64,000 nucleotides of DNA from contig NZ_CP012543.1 of assembly GCF_004803795.1 (NCBI RefSeq), positions 620,001 to 684,000 of the forward strand, read 5' to 3'. Numbering within the stretch: the stretch's first letter is position 1; each line of letters begins with the position of its first letter. Made by a program: the position numbers and the translations under genes. The notes under the pieces were generated by a model, which was given only the letters and a program-made list of their open reading frames with translations, made no database searches and had not been told where the DNA came from. This document shows, piece after piece, positions 1 through 8,867 of this stretch. The DNA is from Campylobacter rectus (lineage in GTDB: Bacteria > Campylobacterota > Campylobacteria > Campylobacterales > Campylobacteraceae).

Positions 1-434
1 GAGGAGCAGCAAATAAAACTCCAGTGTTCGGTATGCTTAAAAGAGACGGCAAAGTTTATACTCAAATAGTCAAAAACTGCTCTGCTAGTGAGTTAATACC
101 TATATTATCGCAATATAGCGAGCTTGATAGCTCTACTATATATTCTGATTGCTGGAAGGCTTATGATGGATTAGTGGATTACGGAGCCAAAGCTCATTAT
201 AGAGTAAAACATTCAAAGAATGAATTTGCTAACGGTAAAAATCATATAAACGGTATAGAAAACTTCTGGGGATATGCTAAACACAGATTATCTAAATTTA
301 AAGGCATTAAGAAAGAGAATTTCTTGCTTCATTTAAAGGAATGCGAATTTAGATATAATAACAGTAAAGATACAAAAACTTTCTATCATATTTTACTAAA
401 GATGATAAGAGAAAATCCGCTTAACTTATCTTGA
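1..434 (+). CDS. IS1595-family (ISXO2-like) transposase, C-terminal part, cut by window edge
   Basis: The reading frame is open from the first complete codon at position 3 and ends with TGA at 432-434, so the gene begins to the left of the window. A GTG at 24 is available but is unlikely to be the real start, because the upstream codons (GAANKTP) continue the family sequence. The stretch matches the ISXO2-like transposase domain: YSDCWKAYDG near the middle, and a later NGIENFWGYAKHRL segment that carries the family's last acidic catalytic residue within IENFW. The protein would cut and insert its own element. The right inverted repeat should lie after 434, but I could not identify it without the left end. 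Whether the element is complete cannot be judged here. Confidence 0.85.
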   Translation, partial: GAANKTPVFGMLKRDGKVYTQIVKNCSASELIPILSQYSELDSSTIYSDCWKAYDGLVDYGAKAHYRVKHSKNEFANGKNHINGIENFWGYAKHRLSKFKGIKKENFLLHLKECEFRYNNSKDTKTFYHILLKMIRENPLNLS

Positions 435-668
435 GCCTAAAATTTAAAGCCGTTTAAAAAGTCAAATTTGCTCGGTAACGCACGGGCGATCAAAATTTAC
501 TCGACCAAAAATGCGCCGAAAAATCAAAAACGGCAAATTTGGGCTCAAATTTTAAATTTTACCGAGCCGAGCTTGCGGTTTTGGTCATTTAAGCACGTCC
601 GTTCGTTTGCGCCAAATAACCCTTAGCTGCGCCTCGCGCTCAAAGCCGATGCTAAATCGAGCCAAATT

Positions 669-1085
669 TCACTCCGCGCACATCGCTTTGAGCTTTGCCA
701 AATCCAAAATCAAACTATGCGAAAATGCGTCTATCACGACGCCTGCGTATTTGCCTTCGGCGCTATCTAGCATCGCGGCATAGTCCTTTAGGCGCAAGTT
801 TATCGCCTCCTGCTCGGCGTCGTTTCGCCACTTCATCATCTCGGCTCTGCTTGAAAAAGCCGGGAAATAGCTAAGTCCGCTCTCCTCGTCTTCTAGCAGG
901 ACGAATTTGATATTTGAGCCCTCTTCTTCATAGACTGCGCCGCCGCCGGGCTTTGCGAGAACTTGATTTATGAGCACCGGCGCCAAAAACTCGGCCTTTT
1001 TTAGCGCTGCGATTAGCGCCTTTTCGCTCTGCTTGCTGCTGTCTAACAAAAACGCATCTATGAAATCGTTTAAATTTTCGTTCAT
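669..1085 (-). CDS. SseB family protein
   Basis: This 138-residue protein resembles the SseB N-terminal domain family: FLAPVLI early, then a segment FVLLEDEESGLSYFPAFSSR in which a regulatable value and the FPAFSS motif are typical. E. coli SseB was named for a serine-sensitivity phenotype; the biochemical role of the family is poorly known. There is no signal peptide or membrane segment, so it is probably cytoplasmic. It stands alone, read away from the tRNA gene, with its ATG at 1083-1085. About 230 bp of AT-rich DNA without a recognisable gene separates it from the transposase. The family assignment is fairly safe; no function can be inferred from context. Confidence 0.75.
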   Translation of the reverse strand: MNENLNDFIDAFLLDSSKQSEKALIAALKKAEFLAPVLINQVLAKPGGGAVYEEEGSNIKFVLLEDEESGLSYFPAFSSRAEMMKWRNDAEQEAINLRLKDYAAMLDSAEGKYAGVVIDAFSHSLILDLAKLKAMCAE

Positions 1086-1167
1086 CTCTCGCCTTGGATT
1101 AAATTTGGCGTATTATACATTTTTGCGTTTTTAAATCAAATTTAGCATTAAATAAGCTTTGCATTGC

Positions 1168-1173
1168 TATAAT
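1168..1173 (+). promoter_or_regulatory. Extended -10 promoter of the tRNA gene
   Basis: A perfect TATAAT preceded by TGC gives the extended -10 (TGnTATAAT) common in Campylobacter sigma-70 promoters, which usually lack a conserved -35. It ends 21 bp before the first base of the mature tRNA, so a short 5' leader would be removed by RNase P. Confidence 0.7.
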
Positions 1174-1194
1174 CACAGCCTTACTTCAACTAGT

Positions 1195-1271
1195 GGGTTC
1201 ATAGCTCAGTTGGTTAGAGCATCCGGCTCATAACCGGATGGTCCCAGGTTCGAGTCCTGGTGAACCCACCA
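1195..1271 (+). tRNA. tRNA with CAU anticodon (elongator Met, or Ile2 if lysidine-modified)
   Basis: A full cloverleaf can be folded: acceptor GGGTTCA/TGAACCC, D stem GCTC/GAGC, anticodon stem TCCGG/CCGGA with loop CTCATAA, variable loop TGGTC, and T stem CCAGG/CCTGG with loop TTCGAGT. A genomic CCA follows discriminator A. The length is 77 nt. The anticodon is CAT. The three consecutive G-C pairs typical of initiator tRNA are absent from the anticodon stem and the first pair is G-C, so this is not the initiator. I prefer elongator tRNA-Met; tRNA-Ile2 (a TilS substrate) also carries CAU in DNA and cannot be fully excluded by eye. Confidence 0.95.
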
Positions 1272-1296
1272 TTGTTTTATCTTTTATAAAATCTAC

Positions 1297-1986
1297 TTAA
1301 ATGGTCTTGTTCGGTTCGATCGCCCAAGCGATGCCCTTAGCTAAGCGGTGTAAAGCGTCTTGAAAATGATTGCCGCTATTTAGCTCAAATGTGCATTTTA
1401 TCCCGCGTTTTTCATAAATTTTATAAAGCTCCCTCGTGTTGTTTTCCGTTTCTTGCAGGTATTCGTTTTTGCTTTTGCTCTCAAGATCTCCTAGCGACAA
1501 ATATATCGCCTCGGGCTTTTTTAAAAATTCGCTATGCGAGACGAAGGAAACGAAACCCGGATACCACGTCGAGCCTGAAGCCGAAACTAATTTATTAAAT
1601 TTATCGGTAACGTAAGGCGCGTATAAGGCGAAAAGTCCCGCCATCGAATACCCCGCTAAGATGCGGTTTTTAGGCTCTGATGCGGTTTTGGTTCGCGGCA
1701 ATATATACTCGGCTAAAAATTTAGCGTATTCGCCGGCCTCGCCCGTAAATCTGTCGTCTTTGGACACTATGGGAGCGCTAGGCCAGGGCGAGAGCTCCTC
1801 GTCCCACCTTATGCCGCAAACGCTGATTAATGAAAAAGGCTTTTTAATGAGCTTTTTGCATTCGGATAGGAGTTTTTCCGCCGAGTCGATATACGAGCTT
1901 ACATAAACGATATCGGCGTTTTTGTCGCCGCAATCGTAAAAAGATATTTGTTTGCCGTTTGTGTCAAATTTGATAAATTTATCCAT
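1297..1986 (-). CDS. Alpha/beta-hydrolase, Fes/BesA-like esterase family
   Basis: This 229-residue protein has the nucleophile elbow GYSMAGLFAL (consensus GxSxxG), as in the esterase-D-like family that includes the siderophore esterases Fes, IroE and BesA. An ELSPWPSAPIV segment lies upstream, and a C-terminal GNHFQDALHR could supply the catalytic His; an Asp in SLGDLES could complete the triad. No signal peptide is seen, so it is probably cytoplasmic. Its start overlaps the end of the GNAT gene by 8 bp, making it the third gene of a tight operon with an amino-acid adenylation enzyme. The context suggests hydrolysis of an ester or thioester, perhaps the product of that pathway. The substrate is unknown, and a simple acyl esterase is an equally good reading. 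Confidence 0.7.
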   Translation of the reverse strand: MDKFIKFDTNGKQISFYDCGDKNADIVYVSSYIDSAEKLLSECKKLIKKPFSLISVCGIRWDEELSPWPSAPIVSKDDRFTGEAGEYAKFLAEYILPRTKTASEPKNRILAGYSMAGLFALYAPYVTDKFNKLVSASGSTWYPGFVSFVSHSEFLKKPEAIYLSLGDLESKSKNEYLQETENNTRELYKIYEKRGIKCTFELNSGNHFQDALHRLAKGIAWAIEPNKTI

Positions 1987-2452
1987 CTTTTCTCTTTAAA
2001 ATCATATATTCGCCCATATCTTCAAAGCCGAGTTTTAAGTATAACGGTTTTGCCAAAGATGAGGTTTCGAGGTAAATTTTACCCGCCTTGCGCATTTTTG
2101 CTTGCGATATCAGCTCTTTTACTACGGCCGCGGCGACTCCTTGTCCGCGGTGGGAGCTTTTTGTATATACATTCATCAAATAAGCGCATTTGCCGTTTGG
2201 GTTATCGGGCGAGGGCATTTCGTTATACAGACAAACGTCGCCGCAACCGACGGTATTTTGCCCTATTTGCGCAAATAACGCGATGTGAGAGCCGTTTGCG
2301 AGAGAGCTTTCGTAATATTTTTTATTTGCTAAAAACAGCTCTTGCAAATTTTCGGCATTTTGAGGCTCAAATACGTGCTCTAGCGTCTCCATCCTCCATT
2401 TCATCAGCTCGTCGATGTCTGAAATTTTAGCTTGTATTATTTTTATTTTCAT
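1979..2452 (-). CDS. GNAT-family N-acetyltransferase
   Basis: This 157-residue protein has the GNAT fold signature. An acceptor-side N-terminus (DELMKWRMETLEHVF) is followed by strand 4 (CAYLMNVYTKSSHRG) and the acetyl-CoA pyrophosphate loop HRGQGVAAAVV, which fits Q/RxxGxG/A. The C-terminal part (KPLYLKLGFEDMGEYMIL) is the usual 'lone Leu-Gly-Phe' GNAT ending. It lies 5 bp downstream of the adenylation gene and overlaps the esterase gene by 8 bp, so the three are probably co-translated. It would transfer an acyl group from acyl-CoA to an amine; the substrate may be an amino acid or the small molecule handled by the operon. Confidence 0.8.
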   Translation of the reverse strand: MKIKIIQAKISDIDELMKWRMETLEHVFEPQNAENLQELFLANKKYYESSLANGSHIALFAQIGQNTVGCGDVCLYNEMPSPDNPNGKCAYLMNVYTKSSHRGQGVAAAVVKELISQAKMRKAGKIYLETSSLAKPLYLKLGFEDMGEYMILKRKDG

Positions 2453-2457
2453 ATTTT

Positions 2458-3945
2458 TTACTCTTCCCTCGCATCTAAATTTCCCTCTTTTAAAACGACG
2501 GGCAGAGCCTTGGCGTCTATTTTGCCGTTTTGATTTACTTTTATGTCGTTCATAGCGATAAAAAACTCGGGTATCATATAGCCCGGTAAAAATCTCTCCA
2601 TCTCTTTTTTAAGCGTAGATAAAGTCGTATGCGGCTCTTTAAAGACGACGTAGGCCACCAGATACGATAAATTTTTCTCATCGACGTAGGCTTTTACGAC
2701 GGCTTTTTTGATCTGCGAGCAGCGGCATAAAACGTTTTCCACTTCGGTAGTTTCTACGCGTTTGCCAAATATCATCACTTGCGTGTCTTTTCTGCGCAAA
2801 AAGGCTAAATTTCCGTCAGGCAAGACATATCCCAGATCGCCGCTTCTATATATAACCGAGCCGTCCGCGCGCCTAATAAAAGCCCTGTTTTCAGCCTTTC
2901 TATCGCCCACGTATCCTGCTGATACCCCTTCTCCGCTTATGCAAATTTCGCCCGTTTCGCCTTCTTTTACGGGCTGCATTTTTTTGTTTAATATCTCTAT
3001 GCGCGTGCCTAAAATCGCCTTTCCGATAGGAAAAGTGCCGTCTTTTAGCGCAGGCGCGTCGTTACAGCGGTAGTAGGAGGCGCATACGGTGGTCTCCGAG
3101 GGGCCGTAGGTGTTATAGACGTCTATTTTATTTAGCAGTTTATCCACGTATTTAGCGCGCAAAACGTCGCCTCCGCTGATTAGCAGCCTTAGGCATTTTG
3201 GGATTTTAGCCAGCCCGTTTATCTCCAGCAAAAGATACGGGAAGCCGCTTATTATCGTTACGTTGTTTTTTCGGACGAATTTCATCAAAGCGCCGATATC
3301 CGATTTGGTTTGATTTGAAGGGATCGCCAGTGCCGCGCCGTTTAAGAGCGAGGCGAAAACCTCCTCTACGAAGATGTCAAACGAACAGACCGAATGCTGA
3401 AGCATCGTGTCCGCTTCGTTTATGTTAAATTCGCTCTTAAACGCTCTTGCGTAAGCGCAGACGTTTTTGTTCGTAACGGCGATACCTTTGGGTAAATTTG
3501 TCGAACCGGACGTGTATAAGACGTAGGCGACGTCGTCCGGGGCGGCTTCGCATTCGTCGTTTGTGCCGAGCATCGCTACGTCATCGTTGATCTCGATAAG
3601 ATTAAATTTATCTACCTTTTGACTGTGTCTGGCATCCGCGAGTACGGCGTCCGCGCCCGCGTCTTTCATCATAAATTCTATCCTCTCCTCGGGGAAAAAC
3701 GGCTCGACGGGAATATATGAGCAGCCTCTTTTAAGTACGGCCAGTATGGCTCCTATCATCTGCACCCCGTGTTCCATTACGATGCCTATTCTTTTTGCTC
3801 CATACGGGATTTTCGCCGCGATGCTTTCGGCAAGAGCTGCCAACTCCTTTGCGCTTAAGGAGCGTCTTTCGTCAAAAACGGCTAGCGCGTTAGGAGCTTT
3901 TAAAACCCTATCTTTAAAAACGGAGTAAATAGTATCTTGGCTCAC
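2458..3945 (-). CDS. Stand-alone amino-acid adenylation enzyme (NRPS A-domain / DltA-like)
   Basis: A 495-residue member of the ANL (AMP-binding) superfamily. Core motifs appear in order: A3 YTSGSTNLPKG (about residues 143-154), A4 FDIFVEEVF with the Asp that grips an alpha-amino group, A5 NTYGPSETTV, A6 GEICISGEGVSAGYVGD, A7 YRSGDLG, and A10 NQNGKID with the catalytic Lys. It should activate an amino acid with ATP to an aminoacyl-AMP. No carrier (T), condensation or thioesterase domain is fused, and I found no carrier-protein gene in the flanking DNA. It is the first gene of a three-gene operon with a GNAT and an esterase. The A4 motif is closer to NRPS modules than to DltA, but a DltA-type role charging a remote carrier is possible. 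The substrate cannot be assigned by eye. Confidence 0.85.
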   Translation of the reverse strand: MSQDTIYSVFKDRVLKAPNALAVFDERRSLSAKELAALAESIAAKIPYGAKRIGIVMEHGVQMIGAILAVLKRGCSYIPVEPFFPEERIEFMMKDAGADAVLADARHSQKVDKFNLIEINDDVAMLGTNDECEAAPDDVAYVLYTSGSTNLPKGIAVTNKNVCAYARAFKSEFNINEADTMLQHSVCSFDIFVEEVFASLLNGAALAIPSNQTKSDIGALMKFVRKNNVTIISGFPYLLLEINGLAKIPKCLRLLISGGDVLRAKYVDKLLNKIDVYNTYGPSETTVCASYYRCNDAPALKDGTFPIGKAILGTRIEILNKKMQPVKEGETGEICISGEGVSAGYVGDRKAENRAFIRRADGSVIYRSGDLGYVLPDGNLAFLRRKDTQVMIFGKRVETTEVENVLCRCSQIKKAVVKAYVDEKNLSYLVAYVVFKEPHTTLSTLKKEMERFLPGYMIPEFFIAMNDIKVNQNGKIDAKALPVVLKEGNLDAREE

Positions 3946-4479
3946 TTTCGTCTCCTAAATTTATCTTTGCGGCTAGATCAAATTTAACCCTTTCATCGAA
4001 TGCGCCGCATTAATTATGATAAAGATTATCTCTTGTTGTAGCTTTAAATTTATTTAATCGGCGCTTTAAATCGGTTTTTTACGTAAATTTTTTGCGGATC
4101 GGCGGCGTAAATTTGACGCTTTAAGCGAGTATTTAGCGGCATAAAAACACGCTTTTAGCGGTTATACGGCTTTAAATTCGCGCCGCGAAACAAATAACGA
4201 GCGTTTTGAGCGTCAAATTTAAAAAAGATAAATTTAATTACCGGGCAAACGGCTCGCCGTTAAATTTTATTTTTGTCCAATGACGCGCTCGGTCGCCAAG
4301 CTTAGGTTGCGTCAAATCGGTCTACTAAGTGGGTAAAATTTGAAGTAGTGTCAAATTTATCGGTAACGGCTTGCCAAATTTACGATCAAACAAAGCGGCT
4401 CGCCGTCAATTTAAATCGCATAAATTTTGCTCGTCCGCCAAACGCCCAACCCGATTCGCTTCCAATTTGGCTCGCCGTT
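3946..4479. other. Gene-poor intergenic stretch
   Basis: About 530 bp between the 5' end of the adenylation operon and the 3' end of pncB. It is rich in AAATTT words (taaattt, caaattt, aaatttga) and has no convincing ORF on either strand. I looked here for a carrier protein that could partner the adenylation enzyme and did not find one. Confidence 0.6.
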
Positions 4480-5925
4480 TTATCTATTTTTCGTATCGCG
4501 CAAAAGCCCCATCTTCATCTCGTAGTAGTCCACGCTCATATCGACGTAGTGTTTGTGCGGGTTTTCAAAGCGCTGCTCCTCCTGCCAAATTTCATTTTCG
4601 AGCTGCTCTTTTACGTAGTCTCTGATTTGCGCTAAATTTACTTTCTCGCTCACGCGTTTGCCGTCTTTTACGACTAGATTTTGTAGCTGCCGCGCCGTGC
4701 AGCCCTCAAAATACATCTCCTTCCACGGCTTTTGGGGATCTATATAGCGGTACGGTTTGGATAGATCGGGCGTTTCGTCCGCGTTTGCGATGAGGTCGGC
4801 TATGGCTTGACCGTTTTGGTAGATGCGCCAGACCTTTTTTATGCCGGGATTGGTCATCTTTTCTACGGCTTCAGATAGCTTGATACGGGGGCTAAATTTG
4901 CCGCCGTTTTCGACTGCCACTAGCTTATAAACCCCGCTAAAAATCGGATTGCTCTTAGAGGTTATCAGACGCTCGCCCACACCAAAGCCGTCTATTTGGC
5001 CGCCTTGAGCCAGGATCGAGGCGATGGTGTATTCATCCAGGCTGTTTGAGACTGTGATCTTGCAGTCTTGTAGCCCGGCGGCATCCAGCATCGCGCGCGT
5101 TTTTTTAGATAGATACGCTAGGTCGCCGGAGTCTAGCCTGACCGCTTTTAGGCGCTTACCTAGCGGCTCTAGCACCTCTTTTGCCGTTTTTATTGCGTTT
5201 GGCACGCCGCTATGCAGCACGTCGTAGGTATCTACGAGTAGCGAAGCGGAGTCCGGATAGAGCAGGGCGTAGCGTTTAAAGGCTTCAAATTCGTCGCCGA
5301 AATACATCACCCAGCTGTGCGCCATCGTGCCGGTCGTCGGTATGCCGAAGGCCTTAGCCGCCAGCACCGTCGCCGTGCCGTCCGCGCCGCCGATGTAGGC
5401 CGCTCTCGCGCCGTAGATCGCGGCATCCAGGTTGTGAGCGCGCCTAGCGCCGAAGTCAAACACGCTCCTGCCGTCCGCGGCCTTTACGATGCGCCTAGCC
5501 TTGGTCGCGATGAGGCTTTGGTGGTTTATCTGCGATAGGATCGCGGACTCTATGAGCTGCGCGTCGATAGGCGAGGCTACGACCGTCATAAAAGGCTCTT
5601 GCGGATAGATGATCGTACCCTCGGCAAAGGCGTATATATCGCCTCTAAAGCGAAATTTGCGCAGATAATCCAAAAAATCCTCGCTAAATAAATTTAACGA
5701 GCGCAGATACTCTACATCGCTCTCGTCAAAGTGTAAATTTTCTACATATTCTATGATCTGCTCAAGCCCCACAAATATCGCAAAACCGCCGCCGTCGGGC
5801 ACCTTGCGGTAAAAAACGTCAAACGCCACGCGCGGCTGATTCCCGCTTTTAAAATACCCCTCCGCCATCGTAAGCTCGTAAAGATCCATCACCATGCTGA
5901 CATTTCTCGCGTCAAACTGCGTCAT
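4480..5925 (-). CDS. pncB: Nicotinate phosphoribosyltransferase
   Basis: The protein converts nicotinate and PRPP to nicotinate mononucleotide in the Preiss-Handler salvage route to NAD. I start it at the ATG of MTQFDARNVSMVMDLYELTM, which has an AAAGGG ribosome site; a longer frame reaching 5997 adds 24 residues that do not look conserved. The length is then 481 residues, normal for the family. Landmarks are LYELTMAEGY at the N-terminus, FDFGARRAHNLDAA, GGADGTATVLAAKAFGIPTTGTMAHSW (substrate-binding segment) and RLDSGDLAYLSKKTR (phosphoribosyl-binding region). It is monocistronic here. Its own 5' region (5926-6178) is very AT-rich and also holds the start of the divergent pepE. Confidence 0.92.
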   Translation of the reverse strand: MTQFDARNVSMVMDLYELTMAEGYFKSGNQPRVAFDVFYRKVPDGGGFAIFVGLEQIIEYVENLHFDESDVEYLRSLNLFSEDFLDYLRKFRFRGDIYAFAEGTIIYPQEPFMTVVASPIDAQLIESAILSQINHQSLIATKARRIVKAADGRSVFDFGARRAHNLDAAIYGARAAYIGGADGTATVLAAKAFGIPTTGTMAHSWVMYFGDEFEAFKRYALLYPDSASLLVDTYDVLHSGVPNAIKTAKEVLEPLGKRLKAVRLDSGDLAYLSKKTRAMLDAAGLQDCKITVSNSLDEYTIASILAQGGQIDGFGVGERLITSKSNPIFSGVYKLVAVENGGKFSPRIKLSEAVEKMTNPGIKKVWRIYQNGQAIADLIANADETPDLSKPYRYIDPQKPWKEMYFEGCTARQLQNLVVKDGKRVSEKVNLAQIRDYVKEQLENEIWQEEQRFENPHKHYVDMSVDYYEMKMGLLRDTKNR

Positions 5926-6178
5926 TTTTTGCCCTTTCTCGTTAAAATTTGATAATGATATAACCCCGCGGCTTGCGAGACGCTGAAATTTCGACATAAA
6001 ATTTTAAACAAATATATTATTTTAGCTCATAATATTATCACTTTTTATCGGTTTTTAAGCTCTATTAGCATATAGTTTTAAAGTTTTTATTTAAAAAAAA
6101 TTTTTATATTATTTTTATATTTTAAATTACATTATTTGAGTTTCGAGAAAATAAAATTTGTAAATTTAGGAGGATTTT

Positions 6179-6889
6179 ATGAAACAAGCCTTGCTTTTAA
6201 GCAGCTCAAGCTACAAGGATACCGGCTATCTTAGGCATTGTAAAAACTGGGTGTACGAGTTTTTAAAAGAGTGCGGAGTTTGGGACGAGCAGGTACTTTT
6301 TATCCCATACGCCGGAGTTCGCCGCACGAACGACGGGTACGAGCAAAAGGTCATCGACTGTCTAGAATACAAAAATATCGCATCCATCCATAAATTTAGC
6401 GATCCAAAGCGCGCAGTAGCCGAGGCTAAAGCCGTCTGCATCGGCGGCGGAAACACCTTTGCGCTGCTTTACTATCTTTATAAATTTGATTTAGTTGAAG
6501 CGATTAAGCAAAGAGTGGAGGCGGGTGTGCCGTATTTTGGTTGGAGCGCGGGCGCAAATGTTGCCGGAAGCACGATGATGACGACAAACGATATGCCTAT
6601 CATCATGCCAAAAAGCTTTGACGCGTTAAATATCTTCCCGCATCAGATAAATCCGCATTTTATCAGCGGCAAGATCGCCGGACACAACGGCGAAAGCAGG
6701 GAGGAGAGGCTGGAGGAGTTTTTGATAGTAAATCAAAAAAGCCTGATCTACGCGCTGCCTGAAGGTACGGCTCTAAGGATAAAGGGCGAAAATGCAACCG
6801 TGATGGGTATGGAAAACAGCCCCGTCTTAAAAATGGCGTATCAAAAAGAAACCGAGCTTATCAAGGTCGGCGAGAGCTTTAAGTTTTAA
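6179..6889 (+). CDS. pepE: Dipeptidase E (alpha-aspartyl dipeptidase), peptidase family S51
   Basis: This 236-residue protein fits peptidase E, which cleaves dipeptides with N-terminal aspartate. The nucleophile lies in GWSAGANVAGSTM (GxSAG), preceded by the glycine-rich AVCIGGGNTFALLYYLY. NPHFISGKIAGHNGESREERLEEF matches the family's His-containing region near the C-terminal third. There is no signal peptide, so it is cytoplasmic. A strong ribosome site (AGGAGG) sits 7 bp upstream of the ATG. It is read away from pncB and followed by 650 bp without genes, so it is monocistronic. Campylobacter feeds largely on amino acids and peptides, which fits a peptide-salvage role. Confidence 0.9.
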   Translation: MKQALLLSSSSYKDTGYLRHCKNWVYEFLKECGVWDEQVLFIPYAGVRRTNDGYEQKVIDCLEYKNIASIHKFSDPKRAVAEAKAVCIGGGNTFALLYYLYKFDLVEAIKQRVEAGVPYFGWSAGANVAGSTMMTTNDMPIIMPKSFDALNIFPHQINPHFISGKIAGHNGESREERLEEFLIVNQKSLIYALPEGTALRIKGENATVMGMENSPVLKMAYQKETELIKVGESFKF

Positions 6890-7538
6890 TTGCTTTTCGG
6901 CTCCGTTTTACGACTAAAATTTAACAAAATTCGGCTTAAATTTTAAGTTTAGGGATTAAATTTTAGTCTTAACGAGGGAGCCAAAAGATAGTAAGTTAAG
7001 CTTAAAAATTTTTAGTAAAAACGTTCTTTAAAATAATCGTCGCGATTTAGCGAAATTCGACGAAATTTTGTTTGGATTTCATCCAAATCGCACCCAAAAA
7101 TTTGCGACAAACAAAACGGTAAGGTAAGTCTGAAATTTACAAAAAGGCTAAAATTTCGAATTTAGAGCGCGATCTTGCTGAAAAAATCATAAAAATCGCA
7201 AGACGAATTTGCCTTAAATTTTAAATTTAATGCCAAAAACGCCAAAGCGAGATTCGGTCTGAAGCGTTAAATTTTAGGTTGATTTTAAACGCCAAAGCTA
7301 AAATTTATTTGGAGCGGCGGCTAAAACCCGCGTAAATTTAAAGCTTTGCCGACGTTTTTTGCGAAATTTGACTCGGGATAATGAGGCGGATAAAGATAAA
7401 TATGATCTAAATCGACGACGAATTTAAAAATAAATAAAACAGTTTAATTTCACTCGAATTGGGTGCCTAAAAAGCTAAAAAGCGCAAAATTTAAGTGAAA
7501 TTTAAAAACAAATATAAAACAAAACGAAAGGGGACAAA
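6890..7538. other. Gene-free stretch with very dense AAATTT words
   Basis: About 650 bp without a credible ORF. By my reading it holds about 16 copies of AAATTT (roughly one per 40 bp), far above what base composition would give. The final part should carry the dcuC promoter and ends in a GAAAGGGG ribosome site. A weak FNR-like half-palindrome (ATGAT-CTAA-ATCGA) lies near 7400, with two mismatches to consensus. Confidence 0.7.
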
Positions 7539-8846
7539 ATGGCTACTGCTAAGCTAATCTGTGCGGTCATAGGCTTGATCGCCGTCGTGTTTTTATTGGT
7601 CAAAAAGGGGGAGACCAAAACCGTTCTCATCGGCGTGGGGCTCGTGCTGTGCGTCATCTGCCTAAACCCGCTCGGAGCGCTTGAGAGCTTTACGAAGTCG
7701 ATGACCTCGGCCGGCCTTATCAAGGCTATTTGCGCCAGCATGGGTTTTGCCTACGTTATGAAGGTGACTAAGTGCGACCAGCACCTGGTTTTGTTGCTCA
7801 CAAAACCGATGAAAAATATCGGATTTTTCCTTATTCCCGCTACATTCGTGCTTACTTATTTTATCAACATCGCGATACCGTCGGCCGCGGGCTGCTCGGC
7901 TGCGGTCGGGGCTACGATGATACCGCTTTTGATGGCTTCGGGCATCCGTCCTGCTATGGCGGGAGCGGCGGTGTTTGCGGGTACGTTTGGCGGGGTGCTT
8001 AGCCCCGGCTCCGCGCATAATATCTTCGTGACCGATATGGTCAAAAAGAGCAACGAAGCCTTCACCGTCCAAGACGTCATCGGCGTGCAGTTTCCAAATG
8101 CCGTCGCCGCAGGTATCATCGTTTTGATCGTGCTTAGCATTATAGCGATCATCTTTAAAGATTATCAAAAAGGGCAGGATTTCTCTATAAAATCAAGTAA
8201 CAGCGCAGGTGAAGCAACGCAGATAAAGGTAAATTTACTTTTCGCTATCGCTCCGCTCATCCCGCTGGTTATCCTCGTTATCGGCGGCACCGGGCTAAAT
8301 AAAATCTCCTGGCTGGCCTGGACGAAAATGGGCGTTGCCGAGGCTATGATCCTTGGCGCTATCATCGCCGTTTTTATCACTTGGACGAGCCCGGAAAAGA
8401 TCACTAAAGAGTTTTTTAACGGTATGGGCAGCGCCTACGCCGAGGTTATGGGTATCATCATCGCGGCGGGCGTTTTCGTCGCGGGTCTAAAAGCGTGCGG
8501 AGCGATCGACGCGGTCACCGAGTGGTTAAAACACTCTCAAGAGTTCGTGCGCTACGGCGGTACTTTCGTGCCGTACGTTATGGGCACCGTCACCGGCTCG
8601 GGCGACGCGGCTACGATGGCGTTTAACCAGGCCATTACCGTTCATGCGTCCGAACTTGGTTTCGAGCAAAGCAAGCTAGGTATGGCGGCTGCGATTTCAG
8701 GCGCGCTAGGACGCTCATCATCTCCTATCGCGGGCGCTGCGATCGTGTGCGCGGGTTTAGCGATGGTTAGTCCGGTCGAGATAGCTAAGCGAACGGCTCC
8801 GGCGATGGCAATAGCCGTGTGCGTGATAGCGTTTTTTATGCTCTAA
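7539..8846 (+). CDS. dcuC: Anaerobic C4-dicarboxylate transporter DcuC
   Basis: A 435-residue integral membrane protein with about 12 hydrophobic segments and the DcuC family layout: an N-terminal KLICAVIGLIAVVFLLVKKG, a KAICASMGFAYVMKVTKCD segment, AIPSAAGCSAAVGATMIPLL, GGVLSPGSAHN, and a near C-terminal VTGSGDAATMAFNQ. DcuC-type carriers exchange or export succinate and take up fumarate or other C4-dicarboxylates under anaerobic conditions. This would serve the fumarate reductase encoded further along (21.7-25.2 kb). The ATG is preceded by GAAAGGGG, and a strong terminator follows 20 bp after the stop, so it is a single-gene transcript. Confidence 0.9.
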   Translation: MATAKLICAVIGLIAVVFLLVKKGETKTVLIGVGLVLCVICLNPLGALESFTKSMTSAGLIKAICASMGFAYVMKVTKCDQHLVLLLTKPMKNIGFFLIPATFVLTYFINIAIPSAAGCSAAVGATMIPLLMASGIRPAMAGAAVFAGTFGGVLSPGSAHNIFVTDMVKKSNEAFTVQDVIGVQFPNAVAAGIIVLIVLSIIAIIFKDYQKGQDFSIKSSNSAGEATQIKVNLLFAIAPLIPLVILVIGGTGLNKISWLAWTKMGVAEAMILGAIIAVFITWTSPEKITKEFFNGMGSAYAEVMGIIIAAGVFVAGLKACGAIDAVTEWLKHSQEFVRYGGTFVPYVMGTVTGSGDAATMAFNQAITVHASELGFEQSKLGMAAAISGALGRSSSPIAGAAIVCAGLAMVSPVEIAKRTAPAMAIAVCVIAFFML

Positions 8847-8867
8847 ATTTACGGAGCTAAATTTGAT

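Noticed and set aside
3946-4479. Hidden carrier-protein gene next to the adenylation enzyme
   Set aside because: No frame with the DSL-type phosphopantetheine motif was found on either strand.
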